Origin: Methylobacillus sp.
GTDB lineage: Bacteria > Pseudomonadota > Gammaproteobacteria > Burkholderiales > Methylophilaceae
Assembly (NCBI GenBank): GCA_031285185.1
Contig: JAITWS010000098.1
Span: 1-64,000 of the forward strand
Length of the DNA stretch: 64,000 nucleotides
Direction: 5' to 3'
The notes below the pieces were generated by a model that saw only the letters and a program-made list of their open reading frames with translations, made no database searches and was not told the DNA's origin. The number at the start of each line of letters is the position of its first letter. The first letter of the stretch is position 1. Below are positions 50,216 through 60,391 of this stretch, one piece after another. The position numbers were made by a program, and so were the translations under genes.

Positions 50216-51160
50216 TTATACAAGAAGATGCAATCCAAAACTCTTGCATACACCATGCATCACTCCTCGCATACTCTGCTTCAGAGATAACCCACAAGAG
50301 TTGTCCAGAAAAATAACTGATGCCAACATGCTAATAATGTTACGCATCACAAACAATTTTCCGCCCAGAGGCATGGGAAAATACAGCAAATGATATACAG
50401 CATTCCTAAATTGAAAGTAGCGACGTATCGGGCTATATCGCCCTAAGGCTCGCTTACCAAATGATCTCAAGCCATCCGATAGTTCGTGCATGAGAAAAGT
50501 TTTAGTGGTACCCAAAACTTTATATCCATGTTTTGCAAGTCGCCAACACCAATTATGATCAACATAATCAATAAATAATTGATCATCAAACGGAATAGTT
50601 TGCCACGCAGTCAAATCAAACAAGCAACCGGACGTAAGCAGCAGTGAGACCTCTTCCGTTCCTGAACCATGCCATTTCTCAGGTATCCAGCCTGCTGTTC
50701 GCGCAAACGCGGAATGCCACATTTTGCCATCACGCACATCCCGTATTTGTGGTCCGATCGCAGCCACACGTATGCCATCCGACCTCGCCAAGCGCATTTC
50801 TGACATTAGCACCTCAATCATTTCGGGGGCAGGCAAGCTATCCTGATCAAAGGAAACGGCATAATGCATACCTCGCTGGACGGCCACTTGGCAAGCTTGA
50901 TTTAATGCCGTGGCAACCCCAACATTTACTCTCCGAGACTCAACATGAATTTCAACTTCAACCTTGGGAAGACAGTTGATATCCAATCCCCCGTTATCAA
51001 AAAGAATAACCAATCTAACCGATGGAGAAATTCTTGTAACTAACCGGCTTAGTTTCTCGGCATCCGGATAGAAACAAACAACAATCGCCGCTAACGAAGA
51101 TAACTCCATGTTTGAAGTGGGCGACAACAATATGGGCTTGGTATGCAAGTCGCTTGGCAT
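50216..51160 (-). CDS. GT2 rhamnosyltransferase-like
   Basis: AAIVVCFYPDAEKLSRLV, YAVSFDQDSLP, FIDYVDHNWCWRLAKHGYKV. Confidence 0.88.
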   Translation of the reverse strand: MPSDLHTKPILLSPTSNMELSSLAAIVVCFYPDAEKLSRLVTRISPSVRLVILFDNGGLDINCLPKVEVEIHVESRRVNVGVATALNQACQVAVQRGMHYAVSFDQDSLPAPEMIEVLMSEMRLARSDGIRVAAIGPQIRDVRDGKMWHSAFARTAGWIPEKWHGSGTEEVSLLLTSGCLFDLTAWQTIPFDDQLFIDYVDHNWCWRLAKHGYKVLGTTKTFLMHELSDGLRSFGKRALGRYSPIRRYFQFRNAVYHLLYFPMPLGGKLFVMRNIISMLASVIFLDNSCGLSLKQSMRGVMHGVCKSFGLHLLV

Positions 51161-51184
51161 TAATGTTCCGTTTTGTACTACAGC

Positions 51185-52414
51185 TTAGATAATTTCCAAA
51201 TTAGGTAACGGAAAAACCAATCTTGCGTGTTCCCATTTTCGATTAACGAGGAAGAATCGCCTGAAATGCCATGGCAGCACGATTAAATAATCTGGTTCAT
51301 CGTGCAACATATCGGCTTCAGGAACAATGGGGATCCACGTTCCCGGCGTATAGCAACCGTATTTTTCCGCATTCACTTCACCGACACAGGTTATTTCCTT
51401 TTCGGTGATGCCGCAGTATTGCAACAGCACATTCCCCTTGGTTGACGCGCCCAGCGCGGCGACGGTTTTGCCTTCCGTGTGCGCGTTGCGGATAAATGCC
51501 AGCAGGTCCAAACGAGTTTGTGCGACTCGAGCGGCGAATGCTTGGTAGGGTATCAATGTGTCCAGCCCTTGCACATGCTCGTCATCCAGTATTTTTTGCA
51601 CCGCGACCGGAACCGCCTCGGTGCCAGATAATTTTGCAACAGTGACCGAAAAGCTGCCGCCGTTCACATCATTGAACTCGACATCGAGAATTTTGAAGCC
51701 AATGCGATCCGTCATCCATTTAATCTGGCGCAACGCATAAAATTCCAGATGCTCGTGGCAAACCGTGTCGTAGGAGTTGGTTGCCAGCATGGTTGGCATG
51801 TAGCTCTGCTCAAACACCCAGATGCCATCGTCTGCCAGTACATCGTGCACTTCCTTCATAAAGAACATCGGTGCTTCCAGATCGTAGAACATGGAAAAAG
51901 ACGTGACGACTTTTGCTTTTCTGTTGGGGAAGCGCTCCTGCAACAAGCGGGAAGAAAAGAAATCCGGGATAAGCTGAATATGCGACGGATAGTAGGTGTG
52001 GAATTTGACACCTGTCGGGTCAATACCCACCAAATCCAGATTCTTGGGATAGGCTTGCAGCGTAGTACTGTCGTTGCTGCCAATGTCAATGACCAGATCG
52101 CCCGGCTTCAATTCCACCATATTGCGAATGCGCTCCACCTTGCCATGCAAATGCGCGACCATGCTGGCGTTCAGGCCGGAACGGTAGCCGTAATTCTCGC
52201 CGTACATTTCGCCGAGGTCATAGCTATGTTCCAATTGCAGCAAGCCGCAAGCGTTATCGCCCATGCACTTTACCAAGCGCAATGGGCCGGTTGTCACCTT
52301 CGCGTTTTTCTCACGCGGAAAAACGCCGGTGAGCATTTGCTCACCCAAATCCAACACACATTCGAGATGCGTGTTGCCGCAAATTCTGCATTTTTCGATT
52401 TTTCTGTAAGTCAT
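51185..52414 (-). CDS. NDP-hexose C-methyltransferase-type class I methyltransferase
   Basis: N-terminal Zn motif KCRICGNTHLECVLDLGEQML, LVIDIGSNDSTTLQ motif I, VAALGASTKGNVLLQYCG C-terminal domain. Confidence 0.88.
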   Translation of the reverse strand: MTYRKIEKCRICGNTHLECVLDLGEQMLTGVFPREKNAKVTTGPLRLVKCMGDNACGLLQLEHSYDLGEMYGENYGYRSGLNASMVAHLHGKVERIRNMVELKPGDLVIDIGSNDSTTLQAYPKNLDLVGIDPTGVKFHTYYPSHIQLIPDFFSSRLLQERFPNRKAKVVTSFSMFYDLEAPMFFMKEVHDVLADDGIWVFEQSYMPTMLATNSYDTVCHEHLEFYALRQIKWMTDRIGFKILDVEFNDVNGGSFSVTVAKLSGTEAVPVAVQKILDDEHVQGLDTLIPYQAFAARVAQTRLDLLAFIRNAHTEGKTVAALGASTKGNVLLQYCGITEKEITCVGEVNAEKYGCYTPGTWIPIVPEADMLHDEPDYLIVLPWHFRRFFLVNRKWEHARLVFPLPNLEII

Positions 52415-52427
52415 GTTTTCTCTCGTA

Positions 52428-53402
52428 CTATTGTTTTAGGGACGCCCCAAGTAATGTCAAATCCGCATCCACCATCATGCCCACCAGTTGCTCAAATTCA
52501 ATCTGCGGTGACCAACCCAGCACATTTTTAGCCTTGTCAGCGCAACCAACCAAGGGAAACGGCTCGTTCGGACGAATCGCATCCTTATCCTCACGCACAT
52601 AATCACGATAATCCAACCCAACGTGGCGAAATGCAATTTCGCAAAATTCACGTACTGTGTGCATTTCACCAGTCGCCACAATGTAATCATCCGGCTGCGT
52701 ATGTTGCAACATCATCCACATGGCGCGCACGTAATCACCGACAGAACCCCAGTCGCGTTGTGCATCCAGGCTGCCGAGACGCAATTCATCGCTTAATCCC
52801 AGCTTGATACTCGCTGCCGCGTGGGCAATTTTTCGTGTCACAAATTCCTGCCGACGGCGTGGGCTTTCATGATTGAACAAAATCGCCGAACAGGTAAACA
52901 AGCCATAACGTTGACGATAAATACGCACCATCGCATCGGCATACAGTTTGGCTGCCCCATAAGGGCTACGCGGATTGGCAAAGGTATTTTCCGTCTGCGG
53001 ACTTTCTATAGCTTCGCCGAATATCTCACGACTGGAAGCCTGACAGAAGCGGATGTTTTTGTCTGTCTGACGTATCGCTTCCAGTATGCGCGTCACAGCC
53101 AATCCATTTATTTCTCCGATATCGGCAGGATTATCGTACATGCCTGTACCGGAAGAATATGCGGCAAGATTATAAACTTCGCCGGGACGGTGGCATGCCA
53201 ACAGATTAAAAATCTTTGCTTGATCCAGTAAGTCCCATTCTTCCACGATCAACTGCCCGATAAGCGCAGATGAAAACTGCAACCTAGCGCAGTCCGCATG
53301 TCGAGCTGTGCCAATGACTCGATAGCCTCGCGCCAGCAAAAATTCGGCCAAGTAAATGCCATCTTGACCGGAAATACCGGTGATTAAAGCGGTCTGACAC
53401 AT
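52428..53402 (-). CDS. GDP-mannose 4,6-dehydratase-family SDR, divergent paralogue
   Basis: ALITGISGQDGIYLAEFLLARGYRVIG, ASSREIFG, SPYGAAKLYADAMV. Confidence 0.85.
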   Translation of the reverse strand: MCQTALITGISGQDGIYLAEFLLARGYRVIGTARHADCARLQFSSALIGQLIVEEWDLLDQAKIFNLLACHRPGEVYNLAAYSSGTGMYDNPADIGEINGLAVTRILEAIRQTDKNIRFCQASSREIFGEAIESPQTENTFANPRSPYGAAKLYADAMVRIYRQRYGLFTCSAILFNHESPRRRQEFVTRKIAHAAASIKLGLSDELRLGSLDAQRDWGSVGDYVRAMWMMLQHTQPDDYIVATGEMHTVREFCEIAFRHVGLDYRDYVREDKDAIRPNEPFPLVGCADKAKNVLGWSPQIEFEQLVGMMVDADLTLLGASLKQ

Positions 53403-54625
53403 TCTTCCGCTACCTGCCTCACTTGCTTTGCCAATTCAGAAACACTCTTTTCCCATGTAAAACCATCTTCAACAAATTTTTTACCGGCAACTGACATTTC
53501 TGACCAATCTTTCCCGTCAAGCAAATCACACACTCTCTTTGCAAATGCCATCGGCTCATCCTCAACCCAAAGATGCTGCCCACTCATTCCTCCGACTCCC
53601 GAGTTGCCCATGCTTGTTGTAACCACTGGTGTTCCGTGCATCAAAGCTTCCAGCACTTTAGTTTGAACCCCAATTTTAAGTCTGACCGGACAAATACTCA
53701 CGCATGCCCGTTGCACATAGTAGGCAACACTCTCAACCTCTCCTGTCACAACAATAGCCTCGCCATATTTGGCAGCAGCTTGGCGAATACGCGCATCCGG
53801 TGATGCCCCAACTATCCATAAACGAACTTCGGGATGTTTTCGCTGAATCAGGGGGAAGATGTCATTAATCAAAAATAAAGCGCCATCCACATTGGCTGGA
53901 TGAAACATATTTCCCGAATAAACCATTGGAAAGATGCGCTGTTCGCTTGACAGCACCTCATTGTCGGGGGCAACTTCAACAGCATATGGAACACATGCAA
54001 AAACAGCGTTCGGAAACTGCTTCTGCAAATCATCCATGTCCGCATGAGAAAGAAGCAATGAGCGATTTACATGTGGCAATAATTTATTTTCAAACGCACG
54101 CATTCGTATTGATAGATACACCGCCGTCAGTTTCTGCCGAACGGAAATATTAGGCAATTGTGCAAGTCGCTGAAGCCGGATTGACGGGGGATCTTCCAAA
54201 TGGACTATGGATTTCTTCCAATACGCTGTAGGGACATACTGTGAAGATGCAACATCAAAAAGCAAAATCGCAGAATAGTTCCATAGCGCCAATTTTTTCC
54301 GAACCGCCCTCCGCATCATTGGAGCATTTGCCTGACCTGTAAGTGGGAAATCTATTCCTACTATCCTTAAAAAAACCAACCAGCAATACCTCAACCTCCC
54401 AGCTTTGCGTATCGGAACCTGCGTCATGCTTCGAAGACTTGTCAAAGCTTCGCCACATTCAAGTTTGCCATTCGGGCATACAAGGTCAATTTCAAACAAG
54501 CCGGCTAGTCTCTCAAGACTATGGCGAGCGACGAGCACACTGCCATACCTCATCGTCAATGGACTTGTAATAATTGCCAATACACTGGGTTTCCCGTCAA
54601 TATCCTCGCGTTTCAAGTTTTCCAT
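53384..54625 (-). CDS. GT4 glycosyltransferase
   Basis: MVYSGNMFHPANVDGALFLINDIFP, VVTGEVESVAYYVQRACVSICPVRLKIGVQTKVLEALMHGTPVVTT. Confidence 0.9.
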   Translation of the reverse strand: MENLKREDIDGKPSVLAIITSPLTMRYGSVLVARHSLERLAGLFEIDLVCPNGKLECGEALTSLRSMTQVPIRKAGRLRYCWLVFLRIVGIDFPLTGQANAPMMRRAVRKKLALWNYSAILLFDVASSQYVPTAYWKKSIVHLEDPPSIRLQRLAQLPNISVRQKLTAVYLSIRMRAFENKLLPHVNRSLLLSHADMDDLQKQFPNAVFACVPYAVEVAPDNEVLSSEQRIFPMVYSGNMFHPANVDGALFLINDIFPLIQRKHPEVRLWIVGASPDARIRQAAAKYGEAIVVTGEVESVAYYVQRACVSICPVRLKIGVQTKVLEALMHGTPVVTTSMGNSGVGGMSGQHLWVEDEPMAFAKRVCDLLDGKDWSEMSVAGKKFVEDGFTWEKSVSELAKQVRQVAEECVRPL

Positions 54626-54632
54626 TTTGGAA

Positions 54633-55643
54633 TTACCTGCGCCGCAACCTGTTAATCAAAGCTCTCGCGTGGTATCCCATCACCAAAGCCTTGTACCCCA
54701 GCATGTAAAAAATAATTTTTCGGAGATTGTTCCCAAGCCCGCTGTCCATGTAATGCATCGCGACCTGTCTCTGCAACAATAACAAATCCTGTTCACAATG
54801 ATTCTTGTACGCTTGATATTTGGCTGCAAGCAATGCCAAAAGGGGGACATCATTTTGCAGCACACGCCGGATATGAAAAGCCTCTCGTGAGGAAATGCCA
54901 AATATTGGGTTTGCCACATTCTGGAAATTTTCGATGCCAATCTTGCATCGTGTGGCACGATTTCCACCAGAAAAAGAATCGTTACCCTCCCTTTTCAGCA
55001 TCAAAAGCTTCCCCAGGTATTGAATGCGAACTTCTTTTTTGAACGCGGGTAACAAATGCGCGGCAACGATCCAGCAAGAACCATAGACTGACTCAGGAAC
55101 ATCTACTGCATCCCACACACTCTTTTTAAAAATTGGCCCTGCCAAATAACTGAAGAAAGCCTCGCTGGTTCTGGCAGATTCAAAATAACGCCACCGATCA
55201 TTTCCTTGTGAGAAATCAAACTGCGTCATTGCTGGAAAGCCATTAAATGGCGGGTGTTCCTTGATAGGTTTCAATTGCATTGTACTTAGCCGATGTTCAC
55301 AGATATAAATATCCAACCCGGTTTTGATTGATGACAACACAGTTTCAATCGCGCCTGGTTGCATGATGTCATCCGCAGAGAATAGCCAACAGTATTCTCC
55401 CCGCGCCATGCTGACAACCCGCTCAATATCGCGATCTATGCCTCCGCGCTCAGCTTGTCGGTGATAAAACAGATTAGGTATCCCGGCAAATTTTTGCCTG
55501 ACCACTTCGGCAGTATTGTCTGTGGATCCCCCATCCAGCACGATCACTTCTACACCATCCGTGAGTTGCGACAAGATGCTGTCCAGTGTCTCACCAATGA
55601 AAGCGCCAAAGTTATAAGTGGGAATACAAATGGAAAGCCGCAT
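54633..55643 (-). CDS. GT2 glycosyltransferase
   Basis: MRLSICIPTYNFGAFIGETLDSILSQLTDGVEVIVLDGGSTDNTAEVV, FSADDIMQPGAI; start shares 1 nt with fkbM stop. Confidence 0.9.
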   Translation of the reverse strand: MRLSICIPTYNFGAFIGETLDSILSQLTDGVEVIVLDGGSTDNTAEVVRQKFAGIPNLFYHRQAERGGIDRDIERVVSMARGEYCWLFSADDIMQPGAIETVLSSIKTGLDIYICEHRLSTMQLKPIKEHPPFNGFPAMTQFDFSQGNDRWRYFESARTSEAFFSYLAGPIFKKSVWDAVDVPESVYGSCWIVAAHLLPAFKKEVRIQYLGKLLMLKREGNDSFSGGNRATRCKIGIENFQNVANPIFGISSREAFHIRRVLQNDVPLLALLAAKYQAYKNHCEQDLLLLQRQVAMHYMDSGLGNNLRKIIFYMLGYKALVMGYHARALINRLRRR

Positions 55644-56431
55644 TATTTTTTGGCTCCCAATATTTTTTTCCATGCCTTCCAAAGTGCCCGGATAGTCGTT
55701 TTTTTCTTGAGTCGTTCCCGCTGTTTTTTTAGCCACATTCCCAAGAAGTACGGGACGCGATTTTGAAGAGTAATTAGCTTGTATTTTCCTCCTTGCTTAG
55801 CATACCAATCATTTACGCCCGTACGCCGAAAAGGATAGTATCCACACCGCGCAAGATAGTCGCGTACCGTGGTATCTGTACCATTAAAGTTGTCTTCCAA
55901 CAACAGGATGGTTGGCTGCCAACGATCCAAATCGAACCCCTTGAGAACTTCAAGCTCGTGACCTTCCACGTCAACAGAAACGAAATCAATCTCGCGCCCT
56001 GTAGCATATACCGATAATATTTCGTCCAAAGGCAATGACTCAACCATAATCTTTTTATAACTGAACCCATAGGACTGGATTTTCTTGATTGCGCCCTCCC
56101 CCGCCTCAATGGTCGAAACTCCATGCGCCAGCGGCGCGCCTGTGGCCACAAGCAACTCAACCCGTCCTCTTTGACTTGAGGCAGCACATTCGACCACAGA
56201 TGCTGTTCTAATGGCGCGTATCTGCTCACACAATGTCGGGTTAGGTTCGATTAGCAAGCAATCCCACCCGGCTCGCTCAAAATAAAAAGTTGTGCTTCCG
56301 TGGATGCCGTCATTGGCACCCACTTCTATGCAGAACCCTGTGGTTTTTCCTTTGAAAATGGACGCGAGAATTTTATCTTCCCCAAACTGGGAAAAATACG
56401 TTCCTGCAAGAGAAATGTTATTAATGTCCAT
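55643..56431 (-). CDS. FkbM family methyltransferase
   Basis: FCIEVGANDGIHGSTTFYFERAGWDCLLIEPNP; DFVSVDVEGHELEVLKGFD. Confidence 0.92.
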   Translation of the reverse strand: MDINNISLAGTYFSQFGEDKILASIFKGKTTGFCIEVGANDGIHGSTTFYFERAGWDCLLIEPNPTLCEQIRAIRTASVVECAASSQRGRVELLVATGAPLAHGVSTIEAGEGAIKKIQSYGFSYKKIMVESLPLDEILSVYATGREIDFVSVDVEGHELEVLKGFDLDRWQPTILLLEDNFNGTDTTVRDYLARCGYYPFRRTGVNDWYAKQGGKYKLITLQNRVPYFLGMWLKKQRERLKKKTTIRALWKAWKKILGAKK

Positions 56432-56481
56432 AGGTAATTATTTGATAATGGGTAAATCCTGCAGCCAACTTGCGCTGAGTA

Positions 56482-57975
56482 TCATTGATGTCTCAGTTTG
56501 GCATAAATCTCAGCTCGTATTGGCTCGGAAAGCATTTTCCACGAACAAGCCATCATCCCCCAAGTCAGTATTGTACCCAATGCCATTCGTGCCAAATCCG
56601 GCCAAGGCAACCATCGGTTCACACTATACGCACTGAAACCAAAAATCAGCGCAACAAGCAAAGAGATGCCTACATCCCGCGAGAACCATATCCAGCCCAA
56701 TCCCCGCAATAAACTGCGATGCGTGAGCCAAGTGCCGAGCAAGACATAAAGCACATGAAGACTTAACCAAGCCCATGCCGCGCCCAAAGCGCCATACCGT
56801 AAAGACAGAAAAATAATCGAAGGGAACAGAGCGATCATAAGTATGCTGTTAATCAACAGTGGCAAGCGGGTTGTGCCATGCGCGAGTTGCAATGCAAACG
56901 GAAAAAACATGATGCCGTGCAACCCTGAACCGATCACCAGCACTGAAACAATGGGCGCAACATCGGCGGCAATACCGGGATTATGCAGCCACAGCGATAC
57001 CAGCTCTTGTGAGAAAACCGCCAGAAACATGGTCAAGGAAAAGAGAATCAACGTATAAGCACGTGTTCCCTGACGGTACAAATTGATCAATTGCTCCGTT
57101 TGCCCTGCGGCCACCAACAATGAAAGACGCGGATAAAGAACGTTATAAACAGGGGTGATAAGCATGTAAAGACTTCCGGCAATAGCCGTGGCCAGCATAT
57201 AGTGCCCAAACCCTTCCAGATCCAAGGTCTTGCTCAAAACCAGTTTATCCAGTTGAGTGAAAATAACACCGGTCAACGCAATCAGGCTCATGCCGGCAGA
57301 AAACCGGAATACCTTGCGTAGTCTGTCAAAATCAAACTGGATACCATCTTCTCGCCCAATGGTGCGCCATGCGACTGCCCGTAGCACAAGAACCTGTACG
57401 CCGCCCACAACAGCCTGCCAAACAAAAAAGGCACTGACCGTCGGGGATACCCAAGCCAGAATGGCGATCCCGCCAACGCTGCCTATTGTCGAGAAAACCA
57501 TCGTGATGCCGGTCGTCAAATCCAACCGCTCGGCACCCAACAATACGCCGGTGTACAACCCTATAGGCCACCGGCAAGCCCCGATCAAGCCCATCAGCAT
57601 TACCGCCTGTTTGACTGTTTCCGGCGACAGCAGTTTGACTTGCAACCAGCGCTCGGCAATCCAGGGAGCCAACAATAGAATCAAACAGCCAAGCAACACA
57701 GCCACGATCCAATAGACCCAGGCCAGTGTATGCAGCAAGCGTCCTGCATCCTGCAAATTATTCATCGCCCGACCACGCGCCACTTCCCGATTGATGGTCG
57801 GCGCAAGCCCCATGTCGAGCAAACTGAGCACGGCTTGCAGCGTGATGAAAAAACCAATCAGACCGTAGGCTTCAATACCCAGATAATGCAGGAAGAAAGG
57901 CGTGACCAGCAGACCAAGGAGCGCCGTCCAAGCGGAGCCGAACAGCCCTATCAACAGATTGCGGGCAAGCCTCAC
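56482..57975 (-). CDS. wzx: polysaccharide flippase (Wzx/MATE-like)
   Basis: Polytopic; GSAWTALLGLLVTPFFLHYLGIEAYGLIGFFITLQAVLSLLDMGLAPTINREVAR. Confidence 0.88.
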   Translation of the reverse strand: MRLARNLLIGLFGSAWTALLGLLVTPFFLHYLGIEAYGLIGFFITLQAVLSLLDMGLAPTINREVARGRAMNNLQDAGRLLHTLAWVYWIVAVLLGCLILLLAPWIAERWLQVKLLSPETVKQAVMLMGLIGACRWPIGLYTGVLLGAERLDLTTGITMVFSTIGSVGGIAILAWVSPTVSAFFVWQAVVGGVQVLVLRAVAWRTIGREDGIQFDFDRLRKVFRFSAGMSLIALTGVIFTQLDKLVLSKTLDLEGFGHYMLATAIAGSLYMLITPVYNVLYPRLSLLVAAGQTEQLINLYRQGTRAYTLILFSLTMFLAVFSQELVSLWLHNPGIAADVAPIVSVLVIGSGLHGIMFFPFALQLAHGTTRLPLLINSILMIALFPSIIFLSLRYGALGAAWAWLSLHVLYVLLGTWLTHRSLLRGLGWIWFSRDVGISLLVALIFGFSAYSVNRWLPWPDLARMALGTILTWGMMACSWKMLSEPIRAEIYAKLRHQ

Positions 57976-57984
57976 GATGTGTAC

Positions 57985-59076
57985 TTATTCGTTGTAAGCG
58001 TTGGTGTAGTAGCCATGACGCTTGACCAGTTCGTCTCGTTGCGCAGATTTCATGTCCTCGCGCATCATTTCGCTGACCAGCTCGGCGAATGTGGTTTTAG
58101 GCGTCCAGCCCAATTTTTCCCTGGCTTTACTCGCATCGCCCAGCAAAGTTTCAACTTCGGTCGGACGGAAATAACGTGGATCAACGCTGACAATGCACTT
58201 GCCTTGTTCGTCATGGCCTTTCTCGTCCACGCCGCTGCCTTCCCAACGAATTTTGAGGTCAATTTCCTGCGCGGCCGCATTGACGAAATCGCGCACACTG
58301 TATTGCACGCCGGTGGCAATGACGAAATCTTCCGGTTGAGCTTGTTGCAACATCAACCATTGCATTTCGACATAATCCTTGGCGTGTCCCCAATCGCGCT
58401 TGGCATCGAGATTGCCCAGATAAAGCCGCTCTTGCAAACCCAGTTTGTTACGCGCCAAGGCGCGGGTGATTTTGCGTGTGACGAAATTCTCGCCGCGCAC
58501 CGGCGATTCGTGGTTGAACAAAATGCCGTTGCAGGCGTAGATGCCATACGCTTCGCGGTAATTGACGGTGATCCAGTAAGCATACAATTTGGCAACCGCG
58601 TAAGGTGAGCGCGGATAAAACGGCGTAGTTTCTTTCTGCGGGGTTTCCTGCACCAAGCCGTACAACTCGGAAGTCGAGGCTTGATAAAACCGTGTTTTCT
58701 TTTCCATGCCGAGTATGCGTATCGCCTCCAGCACACGCAACGCGCCGAGCGCATCCGAGTTTGCTGTGTACTCCGGCTCCTCGAACGAAACAGCAACGTG
58801 GCTTTGCGCGGCGAGATTGTAGATTTCATCCGGCTGTACTTGCTGGATGATGCGAATCAAGCTACTTGAATCCGTCAGATCCCCGTGATGCAAAAAGAAC
58901 CGCACGTCTTTTTCATGCGGGTCACGATAGAGATGGTCAATGCGCGCCGTATTGAATGACGAAGCGCGGCGTTTGATGCCATGCACCACATAGCCTTTGT
59001 TCAAAAGAAATTCGGCAAGGTATGCGCCGTCCTGCCCCGTCACGCCCGTGATGAGCGCCACTTTGTCTTTATTCAT
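57985..59076 (-). CDS. gmd: GDP-mannose 4,6-dehydratase
   Basis: [76 protein letters not shown]. Confidence 0.97.
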   Translation of the reverse strand: MNKDKVALITGVTGQDGAYLAEFLLNKGYVVHGIKRRASSFNTARIDHLYRDPHEKDVRFFLHHGDLTDSSSLIRIIQQVQPDEIYNLAAQSHVAVSFEEPEYTANSDALGALRVLEAIRILGMEKKTRFYQASTSELYGLVQETPQKETTPFYPRSPYAVAKLYAYWITVNYREAYGIYACNGILFNHESPVRGENFVTRKITRALARNKLGLQERLYLGNLDAKRDWGHAKDYVEMQWLMLQQAQPEDFVIATGVQYSVRDFVNAAAQEIDLKIRWEGSGVDEKGHDEQGKCIVSVDPRYFRPTEVETLLGDASKAREKLGWTPKTTFAELVSEMMREDMKSAQRDELVKRHGYYTNAYNE

Positions 59077-59274
59077 TTACTGTAATCCCCACGACTTGAT
59101 CATCTGCTGTAATTGCCATTTGTGACGTGTTTCATGCGCTATAAAAAATGCTTCCGTATGATACTACACCCACCCCACACTGCGCCCCCACCCATTTTCC
59201 AATAAAATAGCGTTAGTCATTTGACCATCTGCCTCTATTTTGTTACGGTTTAGCTCCTCTACAGGCTTTATTTC

Positions 59275-59508
59275 ATGCGTAAAAAAACCCAGTCGGTCGG
59301 CTTTGAGCAGGCGCTTTTGGAACTTGAGTCGCTCGTTTCCCAGTTGGAATCCGGGGAGCTGCCGCTTGAGCAGTCGTTGGCTTCCTACAAGCGCGGTGCC
59401 GAGTTGTTGCAGTTTTGCCAGAAGACGCTGGCGGATGTGGAGCAGCAGGTGCGCGTTTTGAACGAGGCCGGCGCTCTGCAACCCTTTACCCCAAACGACG
59501 ATGAGTGA
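59275..59508 (+). CDS. xseB: exodeoxyribonuclease VII small subunit
   Basis: FEQALLELESLVSQLESGELPLEQSLASYKRGAELLQFCQKTLADVEQQV. Confidence 0.95.
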   Translation: MRKKTQSVGFEQALLELESLVSQLESGELPLEQSLASYKRGAELLQFCQKTLADVEQQVRVLNEAGALQPFTPNDDE

Positions 59509-60391
59509 TTTTTCTTCCTGGGCGGCGCGGATACAGGCGCGCGCCGAATCCACGCTTGATGCCTTGTTGCCGCCGGAGGATGTGGCTCCCGCGCGGCTTC
59601 ATGCGGCGATGCGTTATGCGATTCTGGGCGGCGGCAAGCGCGTGCGGCCTTTGTTGGCGCATGGCGCGGGCGAGTTGTTCGGCGCGGCGGCGGAGCGTGT
59701 GGATTTGGCGGCGGCGGCGGTCGAGATGATCCACGCTTATTCGCTCATCCACGATGATATGCCGTGCATGGATGACGACGATTTGCGACGCGGCAAGCCG
59801 TCGTGTCACAAGCAATTCGATGATGCGACCGCGTTGCTGGCGGGGGATGCGCTGCAAAGTCTTGCGTTTCAGACGCTCGCGCAGCCGGGGCTGTGCGGCG
59901 ATGCCGCGCGGCAGACGCGCATGATTCATCTGCTCGCGACGGCGAGCGGATCGCGCGGCATGGCGGGCGGGCAGGCGATTGATCTGGCGAGCGTGGGTTT
60001 GAACCTGAGCCAGCAGGAGCTGGAGTTCATGCACATCCACAAAACCGGCGCGTTGATACGCGCGGCGGTGTTGCTGGGCGCGCATTGCGCCGACGCGCCG
60101 GACGCGGAAAAACTGCGCGCGGCTGATCGTTATGCCAAGAACATCGGCCTTGCTTTTCAAGTCGTGGATGATATTCTCGATGCCGAGGCCGATACGGTCA
60201 CGCTGGGTAAGACGGCGGGCAAGGACGCGAAGAACAACAAGCCGACTTATGTCACCATTCTCGGCCTTGCGCGGGCGCGGGAATTTGCCGCCGAGCTTCA
60301 TGCCGACGCCGTGGCCGACATTGCCCCGTTTGGCGACGCGGGGCGGCGTTTGACGCAGCTTGCCGATTTCATAACCGGACGATCTTTCTGA
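59501..60391 (+). CDS. ispA: farnesyl/geranyl diphosphate synthase
   Basis: GGGKRVRPLL; SLIHDDMPCMDDDDLRRGKPSCHK; AFQVVDDILD. Confidence 0.96.
   Translation: MSDFSSWAARIQARAESTLDALLPPEDVAPARLHAAMRYAILGGGKRVRPLLAHGAGELFGAAAERVDLAAAAVEMIHAYSLIHDDMPCMDDDDLRRGKPSCHKQFDDATALLAGDALQSLAFQTLAQPGLCGDAARQTRMIHLLATASGSRGMAGGQAIDLASVGLNLSQQELEFMHIHKTGALIRAAVLLGAHCADAPDAEKLRAADRYAKNIGLAFQVVDDILDAEADTVTLGKTAGKDAKNNKPTYVTILGLARAREFAAELHADAVADIAPFGDAGRRLTQLADFITGRSF

Noticed and set aside
59164-59553. 129-aa minus ORF before xseB
   Set aside because: Overlaps confident xseB on the other strand.
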